Shown: positions 20,210 to 31,924, counted from the first letter of the stretch. The stretch is 64,000 nt of DNA from Lachancea mirantina (GCA_900074745.1 LT598469.1:1302001-1366000), one strand, 5' to 3'. Made by a program: numbers and translations. The notes: a model not told the origin generated them from the sequence alone.

Positions 20210-21868
20210 CGAGAGACTAAGGATTGATTTCAATAGTCAATGGCCTCAAGCCGCTGAACTGGAGATACGGTTCCGTTTTGAATTGTTCACGTAAAGGCCC
20301 CTAAGCTTATGAAAAAGAGATCACGACATCACCACATATCAATTTTTAATGAGCAAAACCATCAAGACAAATCGAGCCCACGGCGGAAAACTAACACCTT
20401 CATATGGGGTTAAAAAGGCCAACCTTTTGTCTTGATTTTATCCCAAATCTGAAGATTCGGGAATAATTAACCTAGTTTCTGTTTTCCCTTTAATATTGTG
20501 CTATAAATCTATTTAATTTAAACCTACGTGAACGTAAATAAAATAAAAATTACTAACTCCTGTTTGCGCCTGTTGTCCCGATCAAAGATCTTCCACCTAA
20601 TGATAATTCTTTTATTCTCTTGCTTTTATTTTTTTAGTCAAAGAGACTTTGTTCAGGAGCAAGTTGTTTGCTTCACTCGGCTCTTCGAAGATTAACTTCA
20701 ACAAAAGACCGGAGAAGGTCAGTAATGCCGCGGTTCCAGCTCATTCAATACAGAAAGCACTTTTGAGAGCTACGCGATCTAGCTCAAAAAAAAAAGACAC
20801 TGCAACTGAGGTGTCTGGAACCGTGAACCAATCGACAGCTATGTCTTAAATCACCTTGGTTGTCAGTGTACTTTGCAAATGGTTTGCAGCTCCAAAATAT
20901 ATTTCCCTTCCTTATATCGTTGATCCTTGCGATCGCTTTCCAAATATTTCCATCCAACAAGGTTTCGACACATGTGGCATAGTATATCACACACAATATA
21001 ACGTCCTGTCAGCATGTGTCTCGTCTCTTTATTCCCCTCAAAAACGTTTACCACTTTATTCATCAAGTACGCGTCCCCCGTCGTTCCACGGTAATCTTTT
21101 GACATGATTTGCGCCGAAGACGAAAGATGTGTGCGACAGTGACAGCATCCGTACGTGACAAATTTCGCATGCTTGCTCTTCGGATGATCGATATAAGACG
21201 AGTACCGGAGTCCCATTGTAGTTAGAGATGTATTGAAAAACCTGACGGTAAACAAAGGCCGAACTCAGCAGAGTTTCTCTGTGGTATTTAGCCAGGCTAA
21301 CTTTTTTTGGATGGGATCGCTTTCCTTTCCGGTGACGGACTTAACACAGCTTCCACCTCTTGGCTCTAAAATGTCTGTCACGGGCCCTGGGTTTGGGCTT
21401 ATATATATGTCACGTATCAAATGGATGGCTTCCAAAGTTCCAAACCGAAGAACAAAACTGTTGAGTTCCTTTACCTGGTATGAGGTATTCGTCTCTTAAG
21501 GGATGAGACTTACAGACATCAATTTATACGCTCTTGGAAAAACTGTCACCGTAGGGGTGAAAATGGCGACAAACAAGGTAAAACTGACAATGGAAGACAA
21601 TACTATATACGATGTTTCAGAACTTGTATCAATAAAAATTCATAGGTTTAGCCAATGCTCTATTCATTAATTTATACTCTATCATAAAACTCTTTCTGTT
21701 TTTCCGATTCGCGTAAAATCTCTAAAACTCTGTAAGATTTCAGGAAAATTTGAACACTTTTTGAAAGTTGGGCGCTCGACGTCGTATGCCATGGAGGCTC
21801 ACGCTTACATGAAGTATCGTTAATAAATTCCCATTTTTGCAAATTTAATAAATCAATCAGTTTCACAT
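20210..21868. other. 1.7-kb intergenic region, YMR1 promoter side
   Basis: Between the start of YMR1 and the stop of the ferric reductase gene. A 66-codon open frame ending at 20849 follows TACTAAC (20551-20557) and TTTTTTAG (20637), like the second exon of a spliced gene. I found no plausible donor or first exon, so it is not called. Several other short frames lack protein-like composition. Confidence 0.4.
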
Positions 21869-24007
21869 CTACCACGTCTGTAGTTCTTCAAACAAATCTA
21901 TCCTTCCGTTCTTGTAGTCACCCACTTGGTTAGCAACGATTGCTCTGATCTCGTCACACATGTGGTTATGAGCGCACGACATGATGGCGATATTTTGGCC
22001 CTTGGCTTCCTCAACGTCGTTGGCAATAATTTCTGGCATTGGAGGACGACCTTCGCGAAACTCAACGTGGGGCAATTCGTTCTGTATACGGCTGAGCCAT
22101 TCAATTGAAATGACTTGCTCTTTCACTTCTGCCTTGGAGTCCTTGTCATCCTCAGAATGGTTAGAACTACTTGAATCGCTGATAGTAAACTTTTCGCCAA
22201 CTTTGCCCTCGTGGTAGCGAGTCACGTAGACGATCGCTTGGATCTTGTCATGCTTCTGCAAAGCTTTTAACTCAGTCAAAAACCAGTCCAAGGATGACCA
22301 GTTTCTGATAACCCAATAAAGCTTCACAAATTTTGTCTTAGCCTTTTTCTTCGCCTCGCAAAGTGTCTTGGCGTAAGCATATGGTCCTGGAATACCGTTT
22401 CCTCCGGTATAGAGCAATACTTGGTCATAGGTTTCGATCGGTATTCTATCGCCGTATGGACCTTCTACTGCTATCTTAATCTCACCTGTCTTATTAGGAG
22501 CATTCATTAATTTCTTGTGCAAGCGCTTGGTCACACCATTCTTAATCTTCACATAGAACCTGAGTTTACCGTCCTCCGTTTTCACAATTGTGAAGGGGTG
22601 GGATTGCCAGAACGCGGATTTGGTTATGAAATGCACGTATCCGAAAGATCCCGGGAAAAATGGCCACCAAGAATTAGCTTGCACAGTAATTTGCAAAGTC
22701 TCATCTGAAACAACGACAACCTGAGCTGTTTTGATGCCAAAACCTGCTAGTCTGACCAATCTAATGAAGGTACTGAAGCACCACAGAGCAGCAGACGCGT
22801 AGGCAAAATATTCGTAACCGAAAACTTCGATGTGGCGCCATGCTCCCACCAAAAACAAAACGGCTAGACCGATGTGAACATACAGGAAAAGCTCGTAGTT
22901 CCTCTCACGTAACCAACTGAAACCTTGGATGAGCATCGTGGAACCAACCACCACAGCTAGAATTCCCCACTTCCAGTATTCCTGCCCGCTTCTTCTGTCA
23001 TAAATACCTCTGATAATTGACGTAGTCACCATGGTTATCGTGTGCACTAAAACTGACATCATCAGCATGCGGGCAAGCCATTTGTGGTAAGTCAGGAAAG
23101 TGGACAACTTCCACCCAGTCAAAAACAAGAAGATCTGGTTGCGTCCCCCGAACAAGAACGTCAAAACCATCAGGTAGAGGCAAAGCGCGGCACTTCTGTC
23201 GCCAACGTAACGTGTAAGCTCTTCGGACCTGGAAGAGTACGTGAAATTGGGCTGGACGGACATGTATCCTAAGGAATGGCACAACAGAGCGAGCACGAAA
23301 AACACCAAAACAATCACGGATTCGATTCTCGTCGGCAGCAAGCCAGAGAGGAAAACACGGTTGGTGTGGGAGCTACGACATAGCGCTGGGATCGAAATGT
23401 TCTTCCTGTACCATCTGATGAACTTAGAGTTAGAAGCGCCTTTGTTGATAGAAAGAAGCGCATTGGGCGAGGTTTTGCGCAAGATGTTAACGACTGTACC
23501 GCACAACAAGACAATACCCCAGTACCCCATGAAGCCTGCTCCCATGTAAACACCGTATCTGTAATTTGAGTATCTTGCAAAATAGTTATCATATGCCACC
23601 GTGAAAGAAGGTTTCTTGTAGACGACCGGATAGTTTATCACTTTGGAAGCGTTGTAGCCTTGCACCTTGGATGTATCAACGAGGTAGCTGGTGACGTTTT
23701 TATACGCGTCCTTCATCATTTCGATCGTAATATTCGGACAACGGACCTGGTAAAATGCTCCCAGTTGTTTGTACTCCTTCCTAGAGTGCAACTGAGAGAA
23801 CCCACAGTACATGAAAGAGCCCAAAGCATTGATGTCTCGACAGTAGCAGTCGTAACTCTTCAGAGCATCATCTTTGCAAAACTTGGCGGTCTTTGCCAGA
23901 GAGTATTTGCAGGACAAACCGACTAACTCTGCGTGCGTGTAAAGCGTCAAGGTGGCCGTGCATACCGAGGTGAGTAAAAGCGTAACAATGGCAGCAGAAA
24001 GCTTCAT
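21869..24007 (-). CDS. FRE-family ferric-chelate reductase
   Basis: Plasma-membrane flavocytochrome that passes electrons from cytosolic NADPH through FAD and two hemes to extracellular Fe(III) or Cu(II). The 712-aa protein starts with a clear signal peptide (SAAIVTLLLTSVCTATLT), then a Cys-rich, N-glycosylation-rich outer domain. The ferric-reductase membrane core has the heme-ligand histidine pairs His308/His322 and His378/His392. FAD binding is marked by HPFTIV (470-475) and NADPH binding by GGNGIPGPYAYAK (535-547). A Ser/Asp-rich insert lies near residue 610. Size and layout fit the FRE2/FRE3/FRE5 group, but I cannot assign the exact paralogue. Candidate iron-regulon sites lie upstream. 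Confidence 0.92.
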   Translation of the reverse strand: MKLSAAIVTLLLTSVCTATLTLYTHAELVGLSCKYSLAKTAKFCKDDALKSYDCYCRDINALGSFMYCGFSQLHSRKEYKQLGAFYQVRCPNITIEMMKDAYKNVTSYLVDTSKVQGYNASKVINYPVVYKKPSFTVAYDNYFARYSNYRYGVYMGAGFMGYWGIVLLCGTVVNILRKTSPNALLSINKGASNSKFIRWYRKNISIPALCRSSHTNRVFLSGLLPTRIESVIVLVFFVLALLCHSLGYMSVQPNFTYSSRSEELTRYVGDRSAALCLYLMVLTFLFGGRNQIFLFLTGWKLSTFLTYHKWLARMLMMSVLVHTITMVTTSIIRGIYDRRSGQEYWKWGILAVVVGSTMLIQGFSWLRERNYELFLYVHIGLAVLFLVGAWRHIEVFGYEYFAYASAALWCFSTFIRLVRLAGFGIKTAQVVVVSDETLQITVQANSWWPFFPGSFGYVHFITKSAFWQSHPFTIVKTEDGKLRFYVKIKNGVTKRLHKKLMNAPNKTGEIKIAVEGPYGDRIPIETYDQVLLYTGGNGIPGPYAYAKTLCEAKKKAKTKFVKLYWVIRNWSSLDWFLTELKALQKHDKIQAIVYVTRYHEGKVGEKFTISDSSSSNHSEDDKDSKAEVKEQVISIEWLSRIQNELPHVEFREGRPPMPEIIANDVEEAKGQNIAIMSCAHNHMCDEIRAIVANQVGDYKNGRIDLFEELQTW

Positions 24008-24495
24008 TTCAACGCTGATCCTAAATAGTCACTGCTGGAAAGCCTGCTTAGAAGAGACACAAAGGAGTACCGTCTAATAACTCAATTCATTTGTTTTGAT
24101 TTAAATAACTTCGGCCCATCGAAGAAGATTGACTAGAAACCCTGAATTTACACCCTGCGAGGCCCGATAATTCACATTTTAAGGAAAATCAGGTGTATTT
24201 CTCGGGCCTTTCTGGGCTTTGTTCCCCACCCTGAGAACCCTGGCCGCGAGGATTGCCTGTAGATTTGAGCTGCCCATCGTCTCGGTTACGTTTTCGGCAT
24301 TTGAAGATTCGTGTGTACACCTGCAGCGGGAACGACACACAGGAATGTTGTGGAGATCGAGAACGACTTTTTTCCCGACGCAGGGGCTGCGCACTTTTCA
24401 GAGGTCGCGTCTGGCGGGGTCCACACCTTGCGGTCGCTCTCGTAGCCGCTGAGAAAAGGCGTAAGCAAAAAAAATCGTCGAAAGTAACAGCCAAT

Positions 24496-24503
24496 TACAC
24501 CCA
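24496..24503 (+). promoter_or_regulatory. Candidate Aft1/2 iron-responsive element
   Basis: TACACCCA matches the YRCACCCR consensus, 489 bases upstream of the FRE start codon. Confidence 0.4.
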
Positions 24504-24794
24504 AAAGCAGCCCTGGAGACAAACCCAGAATCTAATGATCGTGGATTCGAATTATTTCGAAATAAACCAACAAAAATGGGCAGCTCTGAGACAGAATTGC
24601 GACTAGCGCGGTAATTGGAGTAGATGATCATTAAATAATAGAGCAGTTGAGACACAAGATAGCTCAATCAGTGGCCAATTGGCTCTATTCCCAGTAACAA
24701 TTCGTCACGTCCCTCAGACGTAAGATTCGTGGAAAGAGACGAGATTCGTCAATATCGCTAGATTCGTTCCCAGTACCGCGCGTAAGACTCAAAG

Positions 24795-24802
24795 TGCACC
24801 CA
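24795..24802 (+). promoter_or_regulatory. Candidate Aft1/2 iron-responsive element
   Basis: TGCACCCA, the preferred Aft1 core, about 790 bases upstream of the FRE start. The partner at 24496-24503 lies in the same orientation. Confidence 0.4.
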
Positions 24803-25670
24803 AATCCAAACAACTTCAAAGGCAAAATGCGGCACAGTGATGACTTAAAGCGGGACAAATTCCAAATTTGCTCATTCTGCGCAGCTAAGATCAGTATCAG
24901 GCGTAAGTGTTCTCGAAACGCACCTCGAAACCTCTTGAAGTGATTGGCATCTGTATTCGAGGCAGGCTTTTTCGCGTGTTCGTCTCCTTAGGTGAGCAAA
25001 AACTAGACAACGCATAGCTTGGCCTTACAAGGCCCAGAACCGTCTCGTGATTCTTGAGATCGCAGCCCCGAAGCGCACGGTTCTACATTAATGCGTTGTA
25101 TTTTGGCATTGCAGACAGGAGATTCACATCCTCGCATCCTGGCGGTTGACGCGTCCACAACACGCAGGCAACTAGCAGAAGACACGTAGACAAAAAGCAT
25201 GGCTTTTATCTTCTGTAAAAGGTTTCCGTACTTTATCACTAGCTCGCTGCTGAAAGCCCGAATATTAGGGTGCGCACTTGCATTTCTTGGCTGATTCAGT
25301 TGAGTCGAAGCATTAGCCGTGAAGCCATCACCCACGAATTACCCAAAATTTACTCCTAAACCAAGGATCTTCATCGTAGCTTTACGGTGGTAGACATTGA
25401 TCTAGGGTTAATATACCAATGTATGTTTCGGTACTTCGTCGCATCAAATCCTTGATTTTCAGAATACCTCAGTACTTGCTAAATTAAAAAAAACAAAACG
25501 TGGGCGATGACTACATATAAGAGCCGCCTATATGCGCGCTAGATTTCGTTAATAGTCGTGTAGGATAGACGATGATCAATTTAATGGCTCAGCTTCTGTT
25601 TCTCTTAGTTTATCCCGTCAAAAATCATCTGGCTAATTCTTGAGCGCATGACATAAGTTCATGACATTAC

Positions 25671-26615
25671 CTAGAGGAGATCGTCGTCAGCAGAAGCCAT
25701 GGAGTCTTTTATTTTTAGAAGGACCGTAGTTTTCCATTTGTCCAGCTTTGAGTAGCGGTCGAACTCATATACCTTGGCGCTAAAATGCTCAACATCGCCT
25801 GCAGAGTAGCATTCAATCAGTGCGGTCAACAACTCGTGCTCTCTTGAGCTCGCAAAATTGGAATCTTCACTGACCGCCTCATTAAGACTTTTCTGCGCCG
25901 CGACCTGGTCATCGGCAGCCATGTAGCACAAGACGAGCTTGAGATAGTACTCTTTGATCGACCACTGGCTCAGTCTGTTGCCCAACGAGTTCTGTATGAC
26001 TTTGCGGTAGATGTCGCAGGCGTCGATGTATTTGGCGTCGAGCGCCTTCAAATCCGCGCATTTCAGATACGACTTGTTGGCGAGTGCCAGTGCTTGGTCC
26101 TGCGCGTACCAGTCAGCTGCTGTCTCATAGGCCTCCATGGCTCCGGGGTAATCCTGCAGATCGGATTCCAAGATTTCAGCAAGCTCAAATTTGAAGTTGG
26201 CACCCCGACGGAACTGGCCGCGCCTCGTGAAGATCTCTATGGCTTTGCTCAAGGCTTGTGCTGCCTTAAAAGGCGAAGAGCCCGATTTGAACGCTTTGAA
26301 TGCTTCGACAAACGTGTTACCTGCCTCGTCGTCATTACCAGCTTTCTGTTGGCACTCCGCTGCATCCAAAAACGTCGCGCCTGCCGTGTCCAGCTCTTTG
26401 CGCAGTCGATACAGGTTTGCTGCCTCAACATAGAGGTCAGCGGCTTCCTCGTAACGGTATGAGTCGGACGCTCCGAAGAGCTTCATGAATCCTGAAGACG
26501 GTTGCGCCTTTTTTTGCGCCTAGCGGGGGTTAGTATGCGATTTTGGACGCGGAAACTCCTGTAGACAAAGCTATGTTCAACATACTTGTTGTATAAGACG
26601 CTGTGGATCAGACAT
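25671..26615 (-). CDS. SEC17: Alpha-SNAP, spliced (exons 26586-26615 and 25671-26519)
   Basis: Alpha-SNAP, the adaptor that recruits the AAA ATPase Sec18 (NSF) to SNARE complexes for their disassembly after membrane fusion. The spliced protein is 292 aa, exactly the length of S. cerevisiae Sec17. It starts [14 protein letters not shown], then PSSGFMKLF, where the hydrophobic loop that touches membranes lies. Helical TPR-like repeats fill the body ([40 protein letters not shown]). The acidic-hydrophobic tail DDDLL, which stimulates Sec18, is present. Without splicing the frame would begin at an internal Met and lose 21 residues. S. cerevisiae SEC17 also has an intron near the start. Confidence 0.96.
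26520..26585 (-). other. Intron of SEC17
   Basis: 66 bases: donor GTATGT, branch site TACTAAC and acceptor TAG only nine bases beyond the branch site. The short branch-to-acceptor spacing is typical of pre-duplication yeasts. Confidence 0.93.
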
Positions 26616-28778
26616 GGTACTTGTCAGCGGGCGTATATGGATGTTAGCAATGTCCAAGGGTTAACTCATCAAGTGGGAAAACGTCCCTCAAGCTACATAA
26701 AAAGAAGTGCGGACAATGTCATTATAAACGAACGAACACACGGTCTGCTCCTTCCTTCTCAAATATAATCAGCTGGCTAGCGCAAGTCATCGACGGTCAA
26801 TTGAACCGTTTCAATGACGCATATGGGAACAAAATCGTCTTGATTCTTTAATTTTTGGCTCTTACTTTAGCTGCTACTATTTTATTTTCCCATTATTAGT
26901 AAAGCACTCTTCAGCAAATTCAAAAATGTCATTTAACCGTTTTGGTGATGAAAGTGTAAGGTCATTGCGATATTGCAAGAATGAACCGATTATTTCTATG
27001 CTTTCTTGGAGAGGTTTACGATTAGCCATTACACCTACTCGTGTAATGTGCTCATCGCTACTGACTGAGCTTTCGACTTTCCCTGGGCACTCTGGCATTT
27101 ACAAGATTAGAACAGAGTATAGATTGCGTCGATCAAGACCCCGCATAAACAAACCTAGTCTCTTTTTCTTGCATTTAAGATATCCCGCTGATAGGAGCCT
27201 CACGGATTCGGGGCAGCAATCTTTAAGATCTTGGCGCCCACGCCCAACTTAATTAAACGATTGACAGAAAGGTGATGCGGCAGATTAATTGATTGCCTTC
27301 CCTCCATCATCATTGTAGCTATCATGCCAGGATATCACAAAAAGTCCAGCCGTAATCTTATCTTATCGCTCTCAAGTGCATCTAAGTGTATCTGACCGGC
27401 TGGCAAGCGAGATGCCAGGTTCGTGGAGAGGTGTGATCACTATTCACGAAGACTGTCACCTATATATACAGCAAGCCTGATACAGCACTGTTCCTACCAA
27501 GAGTTTACCTTTGCAACATCCAGGTGCCCGTAAACCACCTCCAATTGGAGACAAACCTAATCGCACTTCTCTACCAGTTTCGAATCTGTACACCTCGATC
27601 GGACCAGAAGCCAAAGCTCCTTTAAGCCATTCTTGCAATTATAGTTTCTACGAAATGATTACTAGCCTAGTAACGCTCAGATCATCAAATCACCTCCTCG
27701 AGGAAAAATCAGGAATCTGCTGTGTGGTTATCTCCAAAGTCACCCAGATCAAATTTTCCCGAGTGTCTTGCCATACTTTTCCCAACTTAGATACGAGCCT
27801 TTCGAAGACGTGGCGTGGCACATTCAGAAATCAAGGCTCCAAACGCAGCAGGAAATGACGCCAAACGACGACCCGATACCAGGGCAATACCAGAGCAAGA
27901 CTTCCTCAGGAACCAACGGCGCTTTGCGTTCTAAGACCAACGTGTCTAGGCACAGCACATATCTGTTTGACTACGTCAGACAGATATGTGTGTCATCGGA
28001 CTTTCGCCATGCTTCCGGTGACTTCGCTATCACTAGCTTCGGCCGGTTTGGTACACTTGACAGGGACAAGCTAGCCGTCCGCTGAAAGCGCTGTATAAGC
28101 CGTGCTCTCTGCAGGGCTTCTTCCAGTGCCTATACTACCCTTTTCGATTCGACTACGGTTCTGTCTGGGTAGACGGGCCTATCAGAACCTCTATCTTGTC
28201 TGTGATAATTCCTCGGACTTTATTTTTTCGAGCGTGGATGCCCTTCGGAGATCGGGCCGCTTGTAATTTGCAGCCGTGCGATCACTAGGCGCTGCGGAGT
28301 CATCTCAGCCTGTCTCTCTGATACTGCCATGTGCCGTTCACCTGCGCGGCGGCAACGACTAAACTGACTATGTTATTGTGGAGAGCCAACCGCTGAAGTG
28401 GAATTTTTCGAAGTTTAATGGTGGCGCTCTTGAACCGATACCGATATCCTGGGCTTGAGAAAGGAAAGTCCGCATGAGACAAACGAGGTGGCGTAATGGG
28501 ATCCTCTTGACGCTCTGGCACGCGACTGACGCAGTATATGCAGTACACGCAATTTATCTGATATCAATTGCAAATGCACCTTGAGAGAAGCCGTACGATG
28601 GGCAGGCATATTGAGAATAGCATTTGAACAGATTTGAATAGTAGGAATGACAGTTCAGTATTTAAAGGCGCCTAAATGCCGAGAATGTCACAATGCTGAG
28701 TTCATAACAATAATCAGTCAGGCTTCTGTTCATAGTTATTAGGATTTGAAAGAGGCCCGAGAAAATATCATTAAGCGG
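26616..28778. other. 2.2-kb intergenic region between SEC17 and the OPT gene
   Basis: The longest gene-poor stretch. Overlapping short frames occur on both strands, e.g. 26877-27098 (minus) and 27480-27858 (plus, opening with a Pro-rich, protein-like stretch but lacking an early ATG). A TATATATA lies near 27461. None could be tied to a known family. It may hold a decayed gene, a long leader of the OPT gene or noncoding RNA. Confidence 0.4.
27357..27367 (-). promoter_or_regulatory. Tandem GATA-factor motifs
   Basis: CTTATCTTATC, i.e. two overlapping GATAAG sites on the minus strand, about 1.4 kb upstream of the peptide transporter. Such sites serve nitrogen-catabolite control of transporters in yeasts, but the distance makes a role here doubtful. 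Confidence 0.25.
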
Positions 28779-31198
28779 ATGGAGTACTTGAAAAAGGTAT
28801 TCTCGGCGGACAAGCCTGTCACCGACAAAGTGCTTTTGCACCCCAACGGGAGCCACGATGATATTGAAATAGGCAACAAGAAGGGCGCCAACGTTGTGAC
28901 CACTGAGGCTGGTTCTTCAGATCTTGACCTAAGCCACCCAAAATCGTTCCTCGAGCCTCTCCGCTCCGAGAACTATGACCCGCTTGAAGAAAAGCTCTCG
29001 AAAGTGGCGCTGAACGACGAATATGCCGGTATCACTGTCGAGGATGATTCTCCGTACCCTGAGGTGCGTGCCTCGGTGCCATCAACGGACGATCCCACTC
29101 TACCGCAAAACACAGTCCGTATGTGGGTGATCGGTATGATTATGACAACGATCGGTTGCGCTTTGAATATGCTTTTCTCCATGCACAGTCCCACATCACC
29201 TTGTCGACTTTTGTTACCGCAATTCTTGCCTGGCCCTTGGGACGAGGTTGGGATTACATCTTTCCCAATAAGCCAATGTTTGGTCGTTTCGGAGGCCCTT
29301 CCTGGAACCCAAGCCCTTTCAACGTTAAGGAACACGCTTTGATCACCATCATGGGTAACGTCTCTTTCGGTGGCGGTAATGCATACGCGACGGACATTAT
29401 CCTTTCTATGAACAACTTTTATGGTGTCAATTTCGGCTGGGGTTTCAATTTGCTGGCCATTTGGAGCACTCAGTGTATTGGATTTGCTATGGCTGGTGTG
29501 TGCAAGAGGATCTTTGTCGAAACGCCATCAATGATCTGGCCCTCAAACCTTGTGTCAGCTACTTTTTTGACCAATATGCATGTTAACGAAAATCATGTTG
29601 CGAATGGTTGGAGAATTTCTCGTTTGAAGTTTTTCTTGGTTGTATTTATCGGTGGTTTTGTTTATTACTGGTTCCCAGGTTGGATTTTCCAAGCACTTTC
29701 TTACTTCTCGTGGGTAACCTGGATCAAGCCCAACAATGTCATAGTGAACCAGGTATTTGGAGCGTCAACTGGTTTGGGTTTGATTCCTCTCACCTTTGAC
29801 TGGAACCAAATTGCAGGTTACATTGGATCTCCTTTAATTCCACCCTCCGGTGTAATCTTCACAATTCTTTTCTCAATGGTGTCTATCTTTTGGGTTATCG
29901 TACCTGCAATCCAATACTCCAACGTCTGGTATGGAAAATACCTACCTATCTCTGACTCTTCCAGTTACGACAGATATCAAATGACTTACGATGTTAAGCG
30001 GATTGTCAACGATGACCTGACATTCAACTTCGACGCATACAAAAATTACTCCCCCTTATATTTATCCGCGACTTTTGCAATTTCCTACGGTATGTCATTT
30101 GCATCTACTACAGCTACGGTGGTGCACACTTTCGTTTTCCACGGGAAGGAGATTTACAATTCTGTTAGAAACATCAACAACATGGAACAAGATGTTCACA
30201 GTAGACTGATGAAAAAATATAAGCAGACGCCCGTGTGGTGGTATCTCGCAACGTTTCTAATTTTCTTCGGCTTGTCTATTGCGACAGTGAGAGCTTGGAA
30301 TACGGAACTGCCAATTTGGGCTTTGATCATCGCCCTATTGATCGCAGCCTTCTTTATGCTACCTGTCGGTATTGTCTATGCTTTGACAAACATTTCTGTT
30401 GGACTTAACGTCATCACTGAGTTCATTATTGGATACATGCTTCCAGGAAAGCCTATTGCGATGATGTTTTTCAAAACGTTTGGCTACATCACTAACAATC
30501 AAGCCGTGACTTTTGCCCAAGACATGAAATTGGGCCATTATATGAAAGTTGCCCCTCGTGTAATGTTCTGGGCGCAATTAATTGCAACAGTTTGGGGTAG
30601 TTTGGTTCAAATATGTGTCTTGAAATGGGCGCAGGGCAGTATCGAGGACATTTGCACACCACATCAAAAATCTCATTTTACATGTCCCGGCGGTCGCGTT
30701 TTCTTCAACGCCTCTATTATCTGGGGTGTCATTGGCCCACAGAGAACATTTTCTGCAGGACAGTTGTACAACAAACTAATGTACTGGTTCATTTTGGGCG
30801 CTGGTTTGCCTATTTTCAACTGGGCTGTTTTGAAGAAATGGCCATCTTCCTTTATCAGATACTTGAATTGGCCTGTCTTTTTTAGTGGCACTGGATTGAT
30901 TCCACCTGCGACGCCTTACAACTATGGTGCTTACTGTATTGTTGGTATCACGTTTGGCTACTTCATCAAGAAGAGATGGTTTAACTGGTGGGCAAAATAC
31001 AACTACTCCTTGTCCGCTGGTTTGGATATTTCCCTTGCTTGGGCCTCCTTGATTATCTTTTTGACTTTGTCGCTAACCAACGCCAATCCTCCTTCTTGGT
31101 GGGGAAATAACGTCATCAACAACACTATGGACACGCAAGACACGGCAATTCAAGTGGTCCTCGAATCGGGGCAAGCCTTCGGACCCGACACCTGGTGA
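28779..31198 (+). pseudogene. OPT1-like oligopeptide transporter with one frameshift
   Basis: Member of the OPT family of proton-coupled oligopeptide/glutathione transporters of the plasma membrane (S. cerevisiae Opt1, S. pombe Isp4). The N-terminal region carries the family signature SPYPEVRASVPSTDDP, and the rest has many membrane segments plus motifs such as NIITE-like NVITEFIIGYMLPGKPIAMM and IPPATPYNYGAY, ending SWWGNN and GPDTW. The N-terminal frame (from ATG 28779) and the long frame to 31198 meet at the CCC run 29190-29192; alignment to Opt1 needs one extra base there. Everything else, over 2 kb, is open. Either this is a very young loss of function or a one-base assembly error. The total would be about 806 aa, near the 799 of Opt1. 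Confidence 0.85.
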
Positions 31199-31473
31199 AG
31201 CGCTCGTGACCAGAGAGTTGCTTGCACTCTAAAATAATAAATTTTGACAGCAGCGCGCCCATAAGAAAGGGCCGTTTAATATTTAACTCTCTTTTTTTGA
31301 TGTCTTTACTATGCTCATATATTTTGTATACTGCTAATTCGATCTTTACTTTACTAGCCTTGTCACGGGAGCCAGTCGTCATCACGCAATAGCCGCTGAA
31401 AAAACTGACTCCTTGTCGGCGGCTAATGCCATCCTACCTTTTCTTTTGTCTTCTTTTCCTACCATCGGGAGCC

Positions 31474-31480
31474 TGAGTCA
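31474..31480. promoter_or_regulatory. Gcn4-type site TGAGTCA, distal
   Basis: Perfect palindromic Gcn4 recognition heptamer, 587 bases upstream of the CPA2 ATG. Confidence 0.45.
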
Positions 31481-31924
31481 AAAAGCAAACAAAAAGAAAC
31501 CGCCGCGTTTTATGCATCCCGTGCCTGTTTTGAAATGTAGTTTCCGTACGAAACGCTTTTTCGCCGAAAGCTGCCGTTTACGTCCACGCCTTAACCAACC
31601 ACGTTTCGTCGTCAAACGACTCATTACTACTTTTGGCTCCCATCTAATCTATAACCGCTAAGTGCACTTGTCAGAGAGCTTTGTCCAAAATGACCATTTC
31701 TACAGTTTAACTACCATCAAAACATGTCCGAACTTCTTCAACTATACAAACTCACTTGACAAATTTGAAGCCCAGTCTTTTTCGAATAAGAAAGTTAACA
31801 AATGTAGTTACATCACTGGTACGTTGCTACTAATGACTGTATTATGACAATAATAGTGAAAATTTTTTCTTAGGCTGTGATGGCTACTGGGAGGAACTGC
31901 CAGCGAAGGTCAAAATTTTTCACT

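Larger units (their letters stand above)
24008..25670. other. Long intergenic region upstream of the FRE gene
   Basis: 1.66 kb between the ferric reductase start and the SEC17 stop. Apart from Aft1-type motifs I see no gene; the open frames here lack conserved or protein-like features. Confidence 0.4.

Noticed and set aside
20551-20849. Possible second exon of a spliced small gene (TACTAAC, then TTTTTTAG, then a 66-codon frame)
   Set aside because: No GTATGT, GTAAGT or GTACGT donor and no first exon upstream; an earlier AG lies between branch and acceptor; the protein is low-complexity.
26877-27252. Overlapping open frames on both strands (73 and 108 codons)
   Set aside because: No conserved motif, and both frames share the same bases; composition does not favour either as a gene.
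28741-28778. Upstream extension of the OPT gene before ATG 28779
   Set aside because: The frame opens with TTG directly after an in-frame TAG, and no branch site precedes the AG there.
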